Under the pieces are notes generated by a model that did no database searches, was not told where the DNA came from, and saw only the letters and a list, made by a program, of their open reading frames with translations. DNA of 12,218 bases from Bacteroidota bacterium (GTDB taxonomy: Bacteria; Bacteroidota; Bacteroidia; Chitinophagales; Chitinophagaceae). The number at the start of each line of letters is the position of its first letter. The first letter of the stretch is position 1. The stretch is from positions 1 through 12,218 of the forward strand of contig JAEZRB010000301.1 in the NCBI GenBank assembly GCA_023412975.1. The letters are read 5' to 3'. The translations under genes and the position numbers were made by a program. This document shows positions 1 through 7,010 of the stretch, in pieces.

Positions 1-326
1 GTCCTGTCCTTTATCTTTCGCATTTTACGACAAGCCCATTTTTAGGATATAAATTCATTGATATCGGGGGTAACGCTGGCTTCAGAAAACGGCATCAGGA
101 AAATTACGGATAAGCTGTCTTAACACGAAGGGTTAAGCGAACGGTCCGGAGGCTGGTTCAGTTCCGGCATCCATGGACACCGGTGAAAAAAAGTACACAG
201 GCGCTACGAAAATAAAGAAAAACCCCAGTGAGAGAAAAAGCCAGGGAAGACGCGATGGTCAAAGCTTTTATATCATTCAAAAAATTAATTCCGGACAGCA
301 ATGATTGAAATTCGTAATTTCCTCGA
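1..326. other. Non-coding left edge, upstream region of the oxidoreductase gene
   Basis: No convincing gene is seen in these 326 bases. Reverse-strand open frames that cross it begin inside the oxidoreductase gene and resemble no family. A small perfect hairpin (6-bp arms CTTAAC/GTTAAG, 119-124 and 132-137) is present. Bases 7-17 are the reverse complement of an 11-base word (AAGATAAAGGA) at the end of the intergenic repeat near 7900, so the left edge may be the tip of an inverted copy. The promoter of the downstream pair must lie here, but I see no clear TTG/TAnnTTTG pair. Confidence 0.5.
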
Positions 327-1307
327 ATGGAAGAAATACGCTGGGGTATGATCGGTTGCGGTGATGTGACCGAGAAAAAAAGCGGTCCGGCTTTCAACAA
401 AGTAAATCATTCTAAGCTCGTAGCGGTGATGCGAAGAAACGCAGGCCGGGCGGAAGATTATGCCAAGCGACACCAGGTGCCTCGCTGGTACACCGACGCG
501 GATGACCTGATAAATGATCCCGAGGTCAATGCAATCTATATTGCCACACCTCCATCGTCGCATGAGGAATATGCGCTTCGTGCGCTGGCGGCTGGTAAGC
601 CGGTGTATGTCGAAAAGCCAATGACGGTAAATGCTGCTTCTGCCATTCGTATTAAGCAAGCAGTTGAATCATCGGGTCAAAAACTGGTGGTAGCTCACTA
701 TCGACGGGCACAGCCGGTTTTTTTGAAGATTAAAGAGTGGATTCATGAAGAACGTGTAGGACCGATAAGGTTTATGCGCTCGTCCATATACAAACGGCAA
801 TTGTCAAAGGAAGAATTAGCGGTTGAGAAAACAGCCTGGCGTGTGGATCCAAAACTGGCGGGTGGAGGACTGTTTCATGACCTCGCGCCGCATCAACTCG
901 ACCTGGCCTACTATTTTTTCGGCGAGATTGAAAGGGCATACGGTATTTCGGGCAACCAGGCTGGCGCCTACAACGCCGATGATATTGTAACCGGGAATAT
1001 TTTATTTCGCAACGGAGTTCATTTTGATGGCGTATGGTGTTTTAATGTATCTCCCGGTGATGAAAAGGATGAGTGCGAGCTTATTGGTGAAAAGGGGAGG
1101 ATCGTTTTCAGCTTTTTTGAACATAAGCCTGTAAAAATTATTGAAAACGGATCAGTTGCCGAATATGCTTTCGAGCCACTGGAACATGTACAGCAACCTA
1201 TGATTAATTGGGTTGTTCAATATTTCCTGGACCAGGCACCCAATCCCAGTAGCGCAGCGGATGGGGTGGAGGTGATGAGGTTGATAGATAGTTTTACTTC
1301 GAAATAA
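327..1307 (+). CDS. Gfo/Idh/MocA family NAD(P)-dependent oxidoreductase
   Basis: This 326-residue protein has the full family length of a cytoplasmic sugar or inositol dehydrogenase. The N-terminus carries the Rossmann dinucleotide-binding motif (GMIGCGDV, residues 7-14). The family's EKP signature is at 96-98 within VYVEKPM; its lysine normally takes part in catalysis. The C-terminal half has the substrate-site segment GGGLFHDLAPHQLDL (179-193), with an Asp/His pair (D185, H189) where the family places its catalytic residues. No signal peptide is visible, unlike the secreted members common in Bacteroidota. The start was chosen because the Rossmann strand begins within six residues of it. The next gene starts 11 bp after the stop, so the two are probably co-transcribed. 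The substrate cannot be read from sequence; a sugar, inositol or amino-sugar is typical. Confidence 0.93.
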   Translation: MEEIRWGMIGCGDVTEKKSGPAFNKVNHSKLVAVMRRNAGRAEDYAKRHQVPRWYTDADDLINDPEVNAIYIATPPSSHEEYALRALAAGKPVYVEKPMTVNAASAIRIKQAVESSGQKLVVAHYRRAQPVFLKIKEWIHEERVGPIRFMRSSIYKRQLSKEELAVEKTAWRVDPKLAGGGLFHDLAPHQLDLAYYFFGEIERAYGISGNQAGAYNADDIVTGNILFRNGVHFDGVWCFNVSPGDEKDECELIGEKGRIVFSFFEHKPVKIIENGSVAEYAFEPLEHVQQPMINWVVQYFLDQAPNPSSAADGVEVMRLIDSFTSK

Positions 1308-1318
1308 TAAACCGTTTT

Positions 1319-2161
1319 ATGAGATATTATCTAACGATATTGACCGCTCTACTCATTGTCTGCCTGGTACAGGCGCAGCAGGGGGCAAAGCCTAAAGGAA
1401 AACTTTTTATCATTGGTGGTGGTGACCGCCCGCCATCGCTGATGCAGGCTTTGGTAAAGACAAGTGGGTTATCGCCCAAAGACTATGTAGTCGTATTGCC
1501 TATGTCAAGCGCCAACCCTGACCGGGCATATGAATACTTTAAGGCTGACCTGGAACCGTTTTGCCGCAACGCTATTGTCAATTTCAATTTTACACCTGAA
1601 CGTGTGAATGACCAAAGCTGGCTGGACTCATTACAAAAAGCGAAACTGATCTTTATAACCGGCGGAGACCAGGATCGTTTTATGAAAGCTGTTCAAAACA
1701 CGGCGGTTTACCAGGCCATCCATCGCGCCTACCAGCAGGGTGCCACCATCGGAGGTACCAGTGCAGGAGCCGCAGTGATGAGTGAACATATGATCACCGG
1801 TCACGAACTGCAGGATACCGTGTACCGGTCTACCTTTAATAAACTACGGGATAAAAATATTGAGTTCAAGCTGGGCCTGGGTCTGTTGACGAGTGCCGTC
1901 ATAGATCAACATTTTATTGTACGAAGCCGCTATAACCGCCTGCTCTCGGCACTGGCTCGTTTCCCGTCGCTTAACTGTATTGGTATTGATGAAGAAACGG
2001 CTATAATCGTTGATGGATCGGTTGCAACCGTTACTGGCGAAAGACAAGTCGTGGTCATGAAAAAACCGGAGGAAATTAAAGCGCTTGAAACGGGTCTAAT
2101 CAAAGTGAAGGATATGCAGTTCAGCATTTATACAGCTGGGGATAGTTTTCAATTAAATTGA
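1319..2161 (+). CDS. Secreted cyanophycinase-like serine peptidase (family S51)
   Basis: The 280-residue product begins with a hydrophobic signal peptide (about residues 1-19, ending near VQA-QQG), so it is probably exported to the periplasm or beyond. The mature part matches peptidase S51/cyanophycinase: FIIGGGDRP at 30-38, FITGGDQDRF at 112-121, and the nucleophile elbow GGTSAGA at 145-151 with Ser148. The conserved DQHF...R..RL stretch (196-209) supplies a likely catalytic His198, and GIDEETA (222-228) supplies the acidic residue. Known cyanophycinases cleave beta-Asp-Arg links in cyanophycin; other S51 members are alpha-aspartyl dipeptidases. The length and the DQHF and GIDE motifs favour the cyanophycinase branch. 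It sits 11 bp behind the oxidoreductase gene without an obvious functional link. A large inverted repeat about 115 bp downstream may end the transcript. Confidence 0.87.
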   Translation: MRYYLTILTALLIVCLVQAQQGAKPKGKLFIIGGGDRPPSLMQALVKTSGLSPKDYVVVLPMSSANPDRAYEYFKADLEPFCRNAIVNFNFTPERVNDQSWLDSLQKAKLIFITGGDQDRFMKAVQNTAVYQAIHRAYQQGATIGGTSAGAAVMSEHMITGHELQDTVYRSTFNKLRDKNIEFKLGLGLLTSAVIDQHFIVRSRYNRLLSALARFPSLNCIGIDEETAIIVDGSVATVTGERQVVVMKKPEEIKALETGLIKVKDMQFSIYTAGDSFQLN

Positions 2162-2275
2162 GAGCAAATATTGAAGTAGGTTTTGTTAGTATATGATTTC
2201 AGTGAAATAAATTTGAAGTGACAGGATCGGATAGAATGCGTGAAAGCTTGAACTAACCGAATTGGTCCGGTTGAA

Positions 2276-2318
2276 TTTCTACCCATTAAGTTCCATTCCG
2301 GGAACTAATGGGTAGAAA
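2276..2318. terminator. Long inverted repeat between convergent genes, putative bidirectional terminator
   Basis: The left arm is 2276-2294 and the right arm 2301-2318, around a 6-base loop (ATTCCG). Eighteen bases of the 19-base left arm pair, with one unpaired base. It lies between the stop of the peptidase gene (2161) and the stop of the reverse-strand cytochrome gene (2352), where a shared terminator is expected. Neither strand has a clear T-tract after the stem, so classical rho-independent action is not certain; it may instead protect 3' ends. Confidence 0.55.
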
Positions 2319-2351
2319 GACTATATTATTAACAAACCTCGATGTGAGCGA

Positions 2352-2954
2352 TCATTTCTTTCCCTTTTGAATTTCTTCCGGTGCAATAGGCGCCGGAACG
2401 ACATTGTGAACGGGATTAGTGGATTTTAGATAAGTATAGATTGCTTTTATATCATCATCCTTCAGGATGCTGAATTGTGGCCAGGGCATAGGTGGCAAAA
2501 GATCACGGCTATTATCAAGTCCCTTGTATTTTCCTTTTGTCAGCGCCTTTTTAAACTGTTCTTCCGTCCAGCTTCCAATACCCGTTTCATCACTTGTAAG
2601 GTTGCCGGCAAACGATACACCCCAGGCTCCGGCAATAGCTGTAAAATCTTCATTGAACAGGGTCCAACCCTTTTTTATTTCTGAGGGATCAATATTCGGT
2701 AACCGCGTACCCTGCCGTGCACCTGAAAGACGGAGTTCTGGTATGATCTCCGGTCCATTAGGCCCCATTTTTTTTGGTGAATGACAATCATCGCATAACA
2801 TGGTATACACCAGGTATGAACCGCGGTTGATCAGGCTGTCTTTACTGATCACGATCGGAGTTTCTTTTTTACCCCTTGCATTCGTCTGGCAGGCAACCAG
2901 GCCTACAATCATTGCGACCGCCAATACTGGGATGAATAGAAATGAACTTTTCAT
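2352..2954 (-). CDS. c-type cytochrome lipoprotein
   Basis: From the ATG at 2954 this is a 200-residue lipoprotein. The signal peptide MKSSFLFIPVLAVAMIVG leads to lipobox LVAC, with Cys22 as the predicted lipidated residue. One haem c motif CDDCH (54-58) is present, and Met156 in LLPPMPWPQF is the likely second axial ligand. The segment GNLTSDETGIGSWTEEQF (117-134) is typical of the cytochrome domains that serve membrane-linked sugar and alcohol dehydrogenases. The protein should be membrane-anchored in the periplasm and pass single electrons. The reading frame is open upstream to 3113, but the downstream start is preferred because it gives a clean lipoprotein signal and sits behind a promoter-like pair at 2982-3012. 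The neighbouring upstream gene on the same strand is a dehydrogenase fusion with its own haem domain, so this may be its electron acceptor (inference). Confidence 0.9.
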   Translation of the reverse strand: MKSSFLFIPVLAVAMIVGLVACQTNARGKKETPIVISKDSLINRGSYLVYTMLCDDCHSPKKMGPNGPEIIPELRLSGARQGTRLPNIDPSEIKKGWTLFNEDFTAIAGAWGVSFAGNLTSDETGIGSWTEEQFKKALTKGKYKGLDNSRDLLPPMPWPQFSILKDDDIKAIYTYLKSTNPVHNVVPAPIAPEEIQKGKK

Positions 2955-2981
2955 AAAATTAATGTTTAAACTTTGATTTAG

Positions 2982-3012
2982 CGAATCTATGAGTGGATAA
3001 GTCCCGGGGCAA
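2982..3012 (-). promoter_or_regulatory. Bacteroidota-type promoter of the cytochrome gene
   Basis: Reading the reverse strand, TTG (3012-3010) is followed by 20 bases and then TAGATTCG (2989-2982), which matches the TAnnTTTG -7 consensus except for one base. The spacing fits the -33/-7 arrangement known for Bacteroidota sigma factor. Transcription would begin near 2975, leaving a leader of about 20 bases before the ATG at 2954. Confidence 0.42.
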
Positions 3013-3100
3013 TTGGCGAAAGCATGAAACCGCAGAAATTGGGAATGAAATGTGAGGCCGCGCCCTGGGGGCCGTAATTTAATTTTGGAGTGAACAGGAA

Positions 3101-3195
3101 CATAGAAATACATTCCTGGCAGTGGGCTATGCTAACGATATCACTATTGTTCTTATGTGTTGCAGAAAATCTGCTACGAATTGCAGGACATGATA
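3101..3195 (+). repeat. Interspersed intergenic repeat, copy A
   Basis: This stretch of about 95 bases aligns end to end with 7809-7903. Both begin CATAGAAATA, share a central TATGTGTT, and end with a CTGCTACG...CAGGACA.GATA block; roughly two thirds of positions agree by eye. It lies in the 397-bp gap between the cytochrome gene and the large fusion gene, outside coding sequence. No open frame is conserved between the copies, so it is a DNA or RNA-level element of unknown role. Confidence 0.6.
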
Positions 3196-3238
3196 CTATA
3201 ATCCACTGAGCCCTCCTTGTGCGCTGTGGTTTCCTGAT

Positions 3239-3312
3239 CCATAGATACTTTGAACCCAGGCTATCAGATCGACACGGTGTTGTTCAAAAAAATCCGCTAC
3301 GGAGAATAGCAC
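3239..3312 (+). repeat. Interspersed intergenic repeat, decayed copy C
   Basis: Starts CATAGATAC and ends CAAAAAAATCCGCTACGGAG (3285-3304), which matches the tail of the copy at 7809-7903 with few changes. The middle is shortened and diverged. The orientation is the same as the other two copies. Confidence 0.45.
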
Positions 3313-3341
3313 TCAATCTCAACCTCAATCTCAACCTCAAT
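3312..3341. repeat. Short tandem repeat, 12-bp unit
   Basis: The unit CTCAATCTCAAC occurs twice in a row, followed by half a unit (CTCAAT). It ends 10 bases before the stop codon of the large fusion gene, just downstream of that gene on its own strand. Low-complexity tracts like this are common in Bacteroidota intergenic DNA. No function can be read from it. Confidence 0.7.
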
Positions 3342-3351
3342 GAATTACTTC

Positions 3352-6300
3352 CTATAACGGATTAAACCGAACTGCCGATATACCGGTTCCGGATACGGTT
3401 TTGCCGGCCTGCGGTTTATAAACAAAATACAGTTTATGGTATTTGGAATCATTGATCGCTTCAATTGGCATCCGGATCGTTCCGCTTTTTTCATTTTTGT
3501 TGGGGATCGAGAGCGTGCCTTTGCCAATCAGCTGTCCATCAGGTGCACCCAGTCGGACTTCCAGGTCAAATGCTGCGGGAGTAATATTCTGCCAGGCTAC
3601 CACCGCGCTGATGGATCTCACGCCACTGAGGTCAATGCTGTCCATCGCAAACCAGCCTTCACCCTGGGGCACGATCAGGTAGAGGATACTATTAAAATAA
3701 AAGTCGTCGAAGCCTTTCATTTCCTGTTTTTCGCTGAAAGGAATTTCATTGGAAGGGAGACTGAAAACACCTGAGCCCGTCAGCGCCTTGCTATTGGCAC
3801 TTCCTTTATCAGTATAACTCGCCGACAAAACCATCGTAGCGCCTGGTTTCTTGTCAGTAGCTGCTATGATCTGTCCTTCGGCAGGCAGGGATTTTTTTAC
3901 AGGTGCTGGTTTGTTCAGGGATAATATCCATGTCACGATCGACTGTACATCACTTGCCGGAATGCTGGCATGTGGCGCCATCGCCACTTCGCCCCATACG
4001 CCTTTACTTCCCTTGACGATCTTATTACTTAGATAACTCATCGCATCGGTTTCCCTGCCATATTTTTTGGCAACATCCAGGAATGATGGCCCGATCGATT
4101 TTTCCGCTTCTTTATGACAGCCTTTACAATCGAGTGTTTGTGTAAGTACCTTTCCGCTCACCAGTACCTGTCCCTGCTGGTGACCCATACTCGAACCAGC
4201 TTTGTCAAAACCTTCCACATAGTCGGCTGAGACATACAGGTTGGCAGGATCAATCTCGGTATCGTTATCTTTTACTTTAACCGAATAACCAACAGGTCTG
4301 CCCGGAAGATAAAATGACCTGTTGCCGGAAGTCTGCTCTATATTCACGACCGGTTCTTCGTTACCGGCATATATCGCGATGGTTTGGCTGGTTGTAGAGT
4401 CGCCTTTATTGTCTTTTACCGTCACGGAAATTTTATAATCGCCAGGAGTATCAAAAACGTAATTGGCTTCCGGGGTAGAAGTCTGGATTGTTTTGCTTTC
4501 CCCAAAATGCCAGGTATAGATTAGCTGGTCTTTTTCGGGATCACTGGCTTCTACTTTTGCTTTTATCGCAAAGGGTAGGGTGCCGGTTGTTTTATCAACC
4601 GCCAGTGATTTTATTTTTGGTGCCCTGTTCCCGCTATTATAATCGATCCGGTATAATCCCGCGTCGGGATTCTGACTAAACCAGCCCGTACCGTATTCCA
4701 GGAAGTATAGTTTGCCATCCGGGCCTACTTCCATATCCATTAGTGAATTTACTTTAATGTCTGCAAGAAATGGTTCCATTTTATCGAAATCCCCGTTGGG
4801 TAAGAGCGTAACGGCTTTTATCCACCCACGTATCCATTCATAAATGATAAGCTTTCCATTGTAGTAATCGGGTAGCCGGGTTTCTTTAGGAAACATATCA
4901 GTGTAATAAACCGGGCCGGCCATGGCGTTTCTGCCGCCGGTACCAACCTGGGGGAAATCGTGTGAAGGGCCATATGGATACCAGATGAATGCCGGTTCTG
5001 CAGCAGGAAGTTCCCGGAGCCCCGTATTATTTCTTGACTCATTGATAGGTTTATTCGGATCAAAAAGTTCCCCTGATTGCCCGGTGGCGTAATCAAACTG
5101 GCGGTACGGGTAGTTGTTCCCAACAAACATCGGCCAGCCAAAGTTGCCGGCCCTGCGTGCCTGGTTCACTTCATCATAGCCTTTTGATCCTCGGGTTTTG
5201 AAACTATCATTCGCCGCATCCGGGCCCACTTCACCCCAGTATAGATTGCTGTTCTTTTGGTCAACAGCGATACGATAGGGATTTCTATTGCCCATTACAT
5301 ATATTTCGGGTCTGGCTTTATCCGTTCCTTTGGGAAAGAGGTTTCCTTCAGGTATCTCATAGCTTCCATCATCATTTATTTTGATGCGGATGATCTTCCC
5401 GCGCAGATCATTGGTATTGGCCGAGGATCTGCGGGCATCATACTGTTCACGTCCGGGCAAATCGTTCATGGGGCCAAAGCCACTGTTGACGTATTTTGCC
5501 TTTGGTTCATCAAAAGGAGTTGAGTTATCACCCGTAGATAAATACAAAAGCCCATCGGGACCAAAAGCGATAGAGCCCCCTGTATGGCAACAGATATTGC
5601 GCTGCGATTTTACTTCCAGTATCGTTTTCTCTGTTGCCAGGTCGATAGTGTCATTCTGTAATGTAAACCTCGACAGGCGATTCACTGAACTGTCGATTGG
5701 GCTGTAATACATGTAGACCCAATTGTTCTTATCAAAATGGGGATCTTTTGCGATCCCCATCAAACCTTCTTCCGCGTTGACATATGGAACTGTCGCTTTC
5801 CAATACACATCCAGCAAACCTGCGCGTTTTAATTCTTTCGTTTCATTTTTATATAGCAGGATCTCGCCACGTCTTTGCACCACGAGTATATCAAGGTTGG
5901 GCAGTATCGTCATCTCAGTAGGTTCAACAAATTCGCCTTCCACCAGTTTGATTTTCGTAAAGCGATCTTCATCGGGTGGGTATTGCGATTTAGCTTTCTT
6001 ATATGCCAGCACCCGGTTTTCACCAATCGCGTATTGAATACCACCAAGCAGGTGTTTCAGGTAAGTGGGATCTTTATAGGCTTCATCTGTATGACCCAGG
6101 GCCGTATAGAATGCGCGTCCGCCATCATACTCATGATACCAGCTCATAGGGTGGTGTGCGCCGTTTGTGCCGCCTTCATAACTGGATTCATCGATCGTGA
6201 TGAGGACTTTTACATCCGGGTTGAGCTTCTTGAAATTATACAGCTCATCGGTATGCTCCCAGATAGTATCTGTGAAGAAGCTCGTGGCAGCTATTGACTT

Positions 6301-6747
6301 GTCTTTGATGATGAATTTCGCGGGTTGTGGCCTGGGGTGACTCTCAAAATAGGCGCCGACCATCCGGCCATACCAACCCCAGTCGTATTCCGTATCAGTA
6401 GCCGAGTGAATACCTGCGAAGCCCCCACCGGCCTGAATATATCGTTCAAAAGCGATCTCCTGCCTATGATCAAGCACATCACCGGTTGTGTTTAAAAAGA
6501 CAACCGCGGAATATTTCTGGAGTGTATCCTCGGTAAAAAAGGCTGCATTGCTGGTCGTATCCACTTCGAACCCGTTTTCTGCCCCCAGTTTTTGAACTGC
6601 CACAGCAGCTTTGGGAATGGACTCGTGCACAAAGCCAGCCGTCTTGGTAAATACAAGAATTCGTGGATTTCCACTGCGTTTTTTTGAGCAAGACACTAGA
6701 AGACAGGCGATTGCTACCAGAGCCAGGAAGGTATTTTTTTTCATCAT
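3352..6747 (-). CDS. ThuA / PQQ-type sugar dehydrogenase / PKD / cytochrome c / CBM6-like fusion lipoprotein
   Basis: This 1131-residue lipoprotein (lipobox LVSC, Cys20) is a chain of five modules. ThuA-like domain: about 28-240, with GGGFAGIHSATDTEYDW (107-123) and HHPMSWYHEYDGGR (198-211). Glucose/sorbosone dehydrogenase beta-propeller: about 262-705; HTGGSIAFGPDG (388-399) supplies the likely catalytic His388, GNRNPYRIA (486-494) and YDEVNQARRAGNFGWP (524-539) match cofactor and calcium positions of soluble PQQ glucose dehydrogenase. PKD domain: about 708-793. Class I cytochrome c: about 862-946, haem motif CKGCH (874-878), likely axial Met923. C-terminal CBM6-like beta-sandwich: about 955-1131. 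It should be periplasm-facing, oxidise a sugar or polyol and pass electrons through its own haem, perhaps to the cytochrome lipoprotein encoded downstream. The ThuA role is unclear. ATGs at 6747 and 6744 are equivalent starts. An adjacent Cys pair (C386-C387) precedes His388. Confidence 0.92.
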   Translation of the reverse strand: MMKKNTFLALVAIACLLVSCSKKRSGNPRILVFTKTAGFVHESIPKAAVAVQKLGAENGFEVDTTSNAAFFTEDTLQKYSAVVFLNTTGDVLDHRQEIAFERYIQAGGGFAGIHSATDTEYDWGWYGRMVGAYFESHPRPQPAKFIIKDKSIAATSFFTDTIWEHTDELYNFKKLNPDVKVLITIDESSYEGGTNGAHHPMSWYHEYDGGRAFYTALGHTDEAYKDPTYLKHLLGGIQYAIGENRVLAYKKAKSQYPPDEDRFTKIKLVEGEFVEPTEMTILPNLDILVVQRRGEILLYKNETKELKRAGLLDVYWKATVPYVNAEEGLMGIAKDPHFDKNNWVYMYYSPIDSSVNRLSRFTLQNDTIDLATEKTILEVKSQRNICCHTGGSIAFGPDGLLYLSTGDNSTPFDEPKAKYVNSGFGPMNDLPGREQYDARRSSANTNDLRGKIIRIKINDDGSYEIPEGNLFPKGTDKARPEIYVMGNRNPYRIAVDQKNSNLYWGEVGPDAANDSFKTRGSKGYDEVNQARRAGNFGWPMFVGNNYPYRQFDYATGQSGELFDPNKPINESRNNTGLRELPAAEPAFIWYPYGPSHDFPQVGTGGRNAMAGPVYYTDMFPKETRLPDYYNGKLIIYEWIRGWIKAVTLLPNGDFDKMEPFLADIKVNSLMDMEVGPDGKLYFLEYGTGWFSQNPDAGLYRIDYNSGNRAPKIKSLAVDKTTGTLPFAIKAKVEASDPEKDQLIYTWHFGESKTIQTSTPEANYVFDTPGDYKISVTVKDNKGDSTTSQTIAIYAGNEEPVVNIEQTSGNRSFYLPGRPVGYSVKVKDNDTEIDPANLYVSADYVEGFDKAGSSMGHQQGQVLVSGKVLTQTLDCKGCHKEAEKSIGPSFLDVAKKYGRETDAMSYLSNKIVKGSKGVWGEVAMAPHASIPASDVQSIVTWILSLNKPAPVKKSLPAEGQIIAATDKKPGATMVLSASYTDKGSANSKALTGSGVFSLPSNEIPFSEKQEMKGFDDFYFNSILYLIVPQGEGWFAMDSIDLSGVRSISAVVAWQNITPAAFDLEVRLGAPDGQLIGKGTLSIPNKNEKSGTIRMPIEAINDSKYHKLYFVYKPQAGKTVSGTGISAVRFNPL

Positions 6748-6786
6748 GGTTTTATCGAAGACTACTTTGCAAAAGATAAATTTAAT

Positions 6787-6801
6787 GGAAATTAAATTTC
6801 C
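6787..6801. promoter_or_regulatory. Palindrome upstream of the large fusion gene, possible operator
   Basis: GGAAATTAAATTTCC is a perfect inverted repeat with 7-bp arms around one base, 40-54 bases upstream of the reverse-strand ATG at 6747. A loose -7-like element, TATCTTTTG on the reverse strand (6778-6770), lies between it and the start. The position suits a repressor or activator site, but AT-rich palindromes also arise by chance. Confidence 0.27.
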
Positions 6802-6867
6802 GAAACCTGCTTTTCTTTCCCTGAACCAGGCGCACAGGCCATTTCAGCCAATGATTTGTACACAAAC

Positions 6868-6876
6868 TGTGGATAA
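6868..6876 (-). promoter_or_regulatory. Single perfect DnaA-box 9-mer (TTATCCACA)
   Basis: TGTGGATAA on the forward strand is the exact complement of the DnaA box TTATCCACA. It lies in the 263-bp region between the divergent fusion gene and the glycogen-binding/HhH gene. No second perfect box or AT-rich unwinding cluster accompanies it, so an origin is not supported. A regulatory or titration site, or chance, are the options. Confidence 0.25.
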
Positions 6877-7010
6877 GCGTGGTGCCCTTGGGCGGTTACT
6901 TTTTTGCTGGCACGGTATTAATGGCCGATAGACGAGGATTTTTTAACATATATGCAGGCATTATTCAAACGAACCTGCGCAACTTTGCGAACTAAAAAAT
7001 GAATTGAGTT

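Noticed and set aside
158..400. Reverse open frame of 80 codons with a hydrophobic stretch at the left edge
   Set aside because: It starts inside the oxidoreductase gene on the opposite strand, has no recognised family and no credible internal start in the non-coding part.
2955..3113. N-terminal extension of the cytochrome gene to an ATG at 3113
   Set aside because: It would bury the lipoprotein signal peptide 53 residues inside the protein, and it starts upstream of the promoter-like pair at 2982-3012.
3436..6297. Several forward open frames of 60-140 codons opposite the large fusion gene
   Set aside because: They are antisense shadows of a strongly supported coding frame, with no family resemblance or start signals.
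6868..6876. Chromosomal origin of replication
   Set aside because: There is only one perfect DnaA box, no cluster, no adjacent dnaA or dnaN gene and no AT-rich unwinding element. A one-mismatch box at 2992-3000 is within chance expectation.
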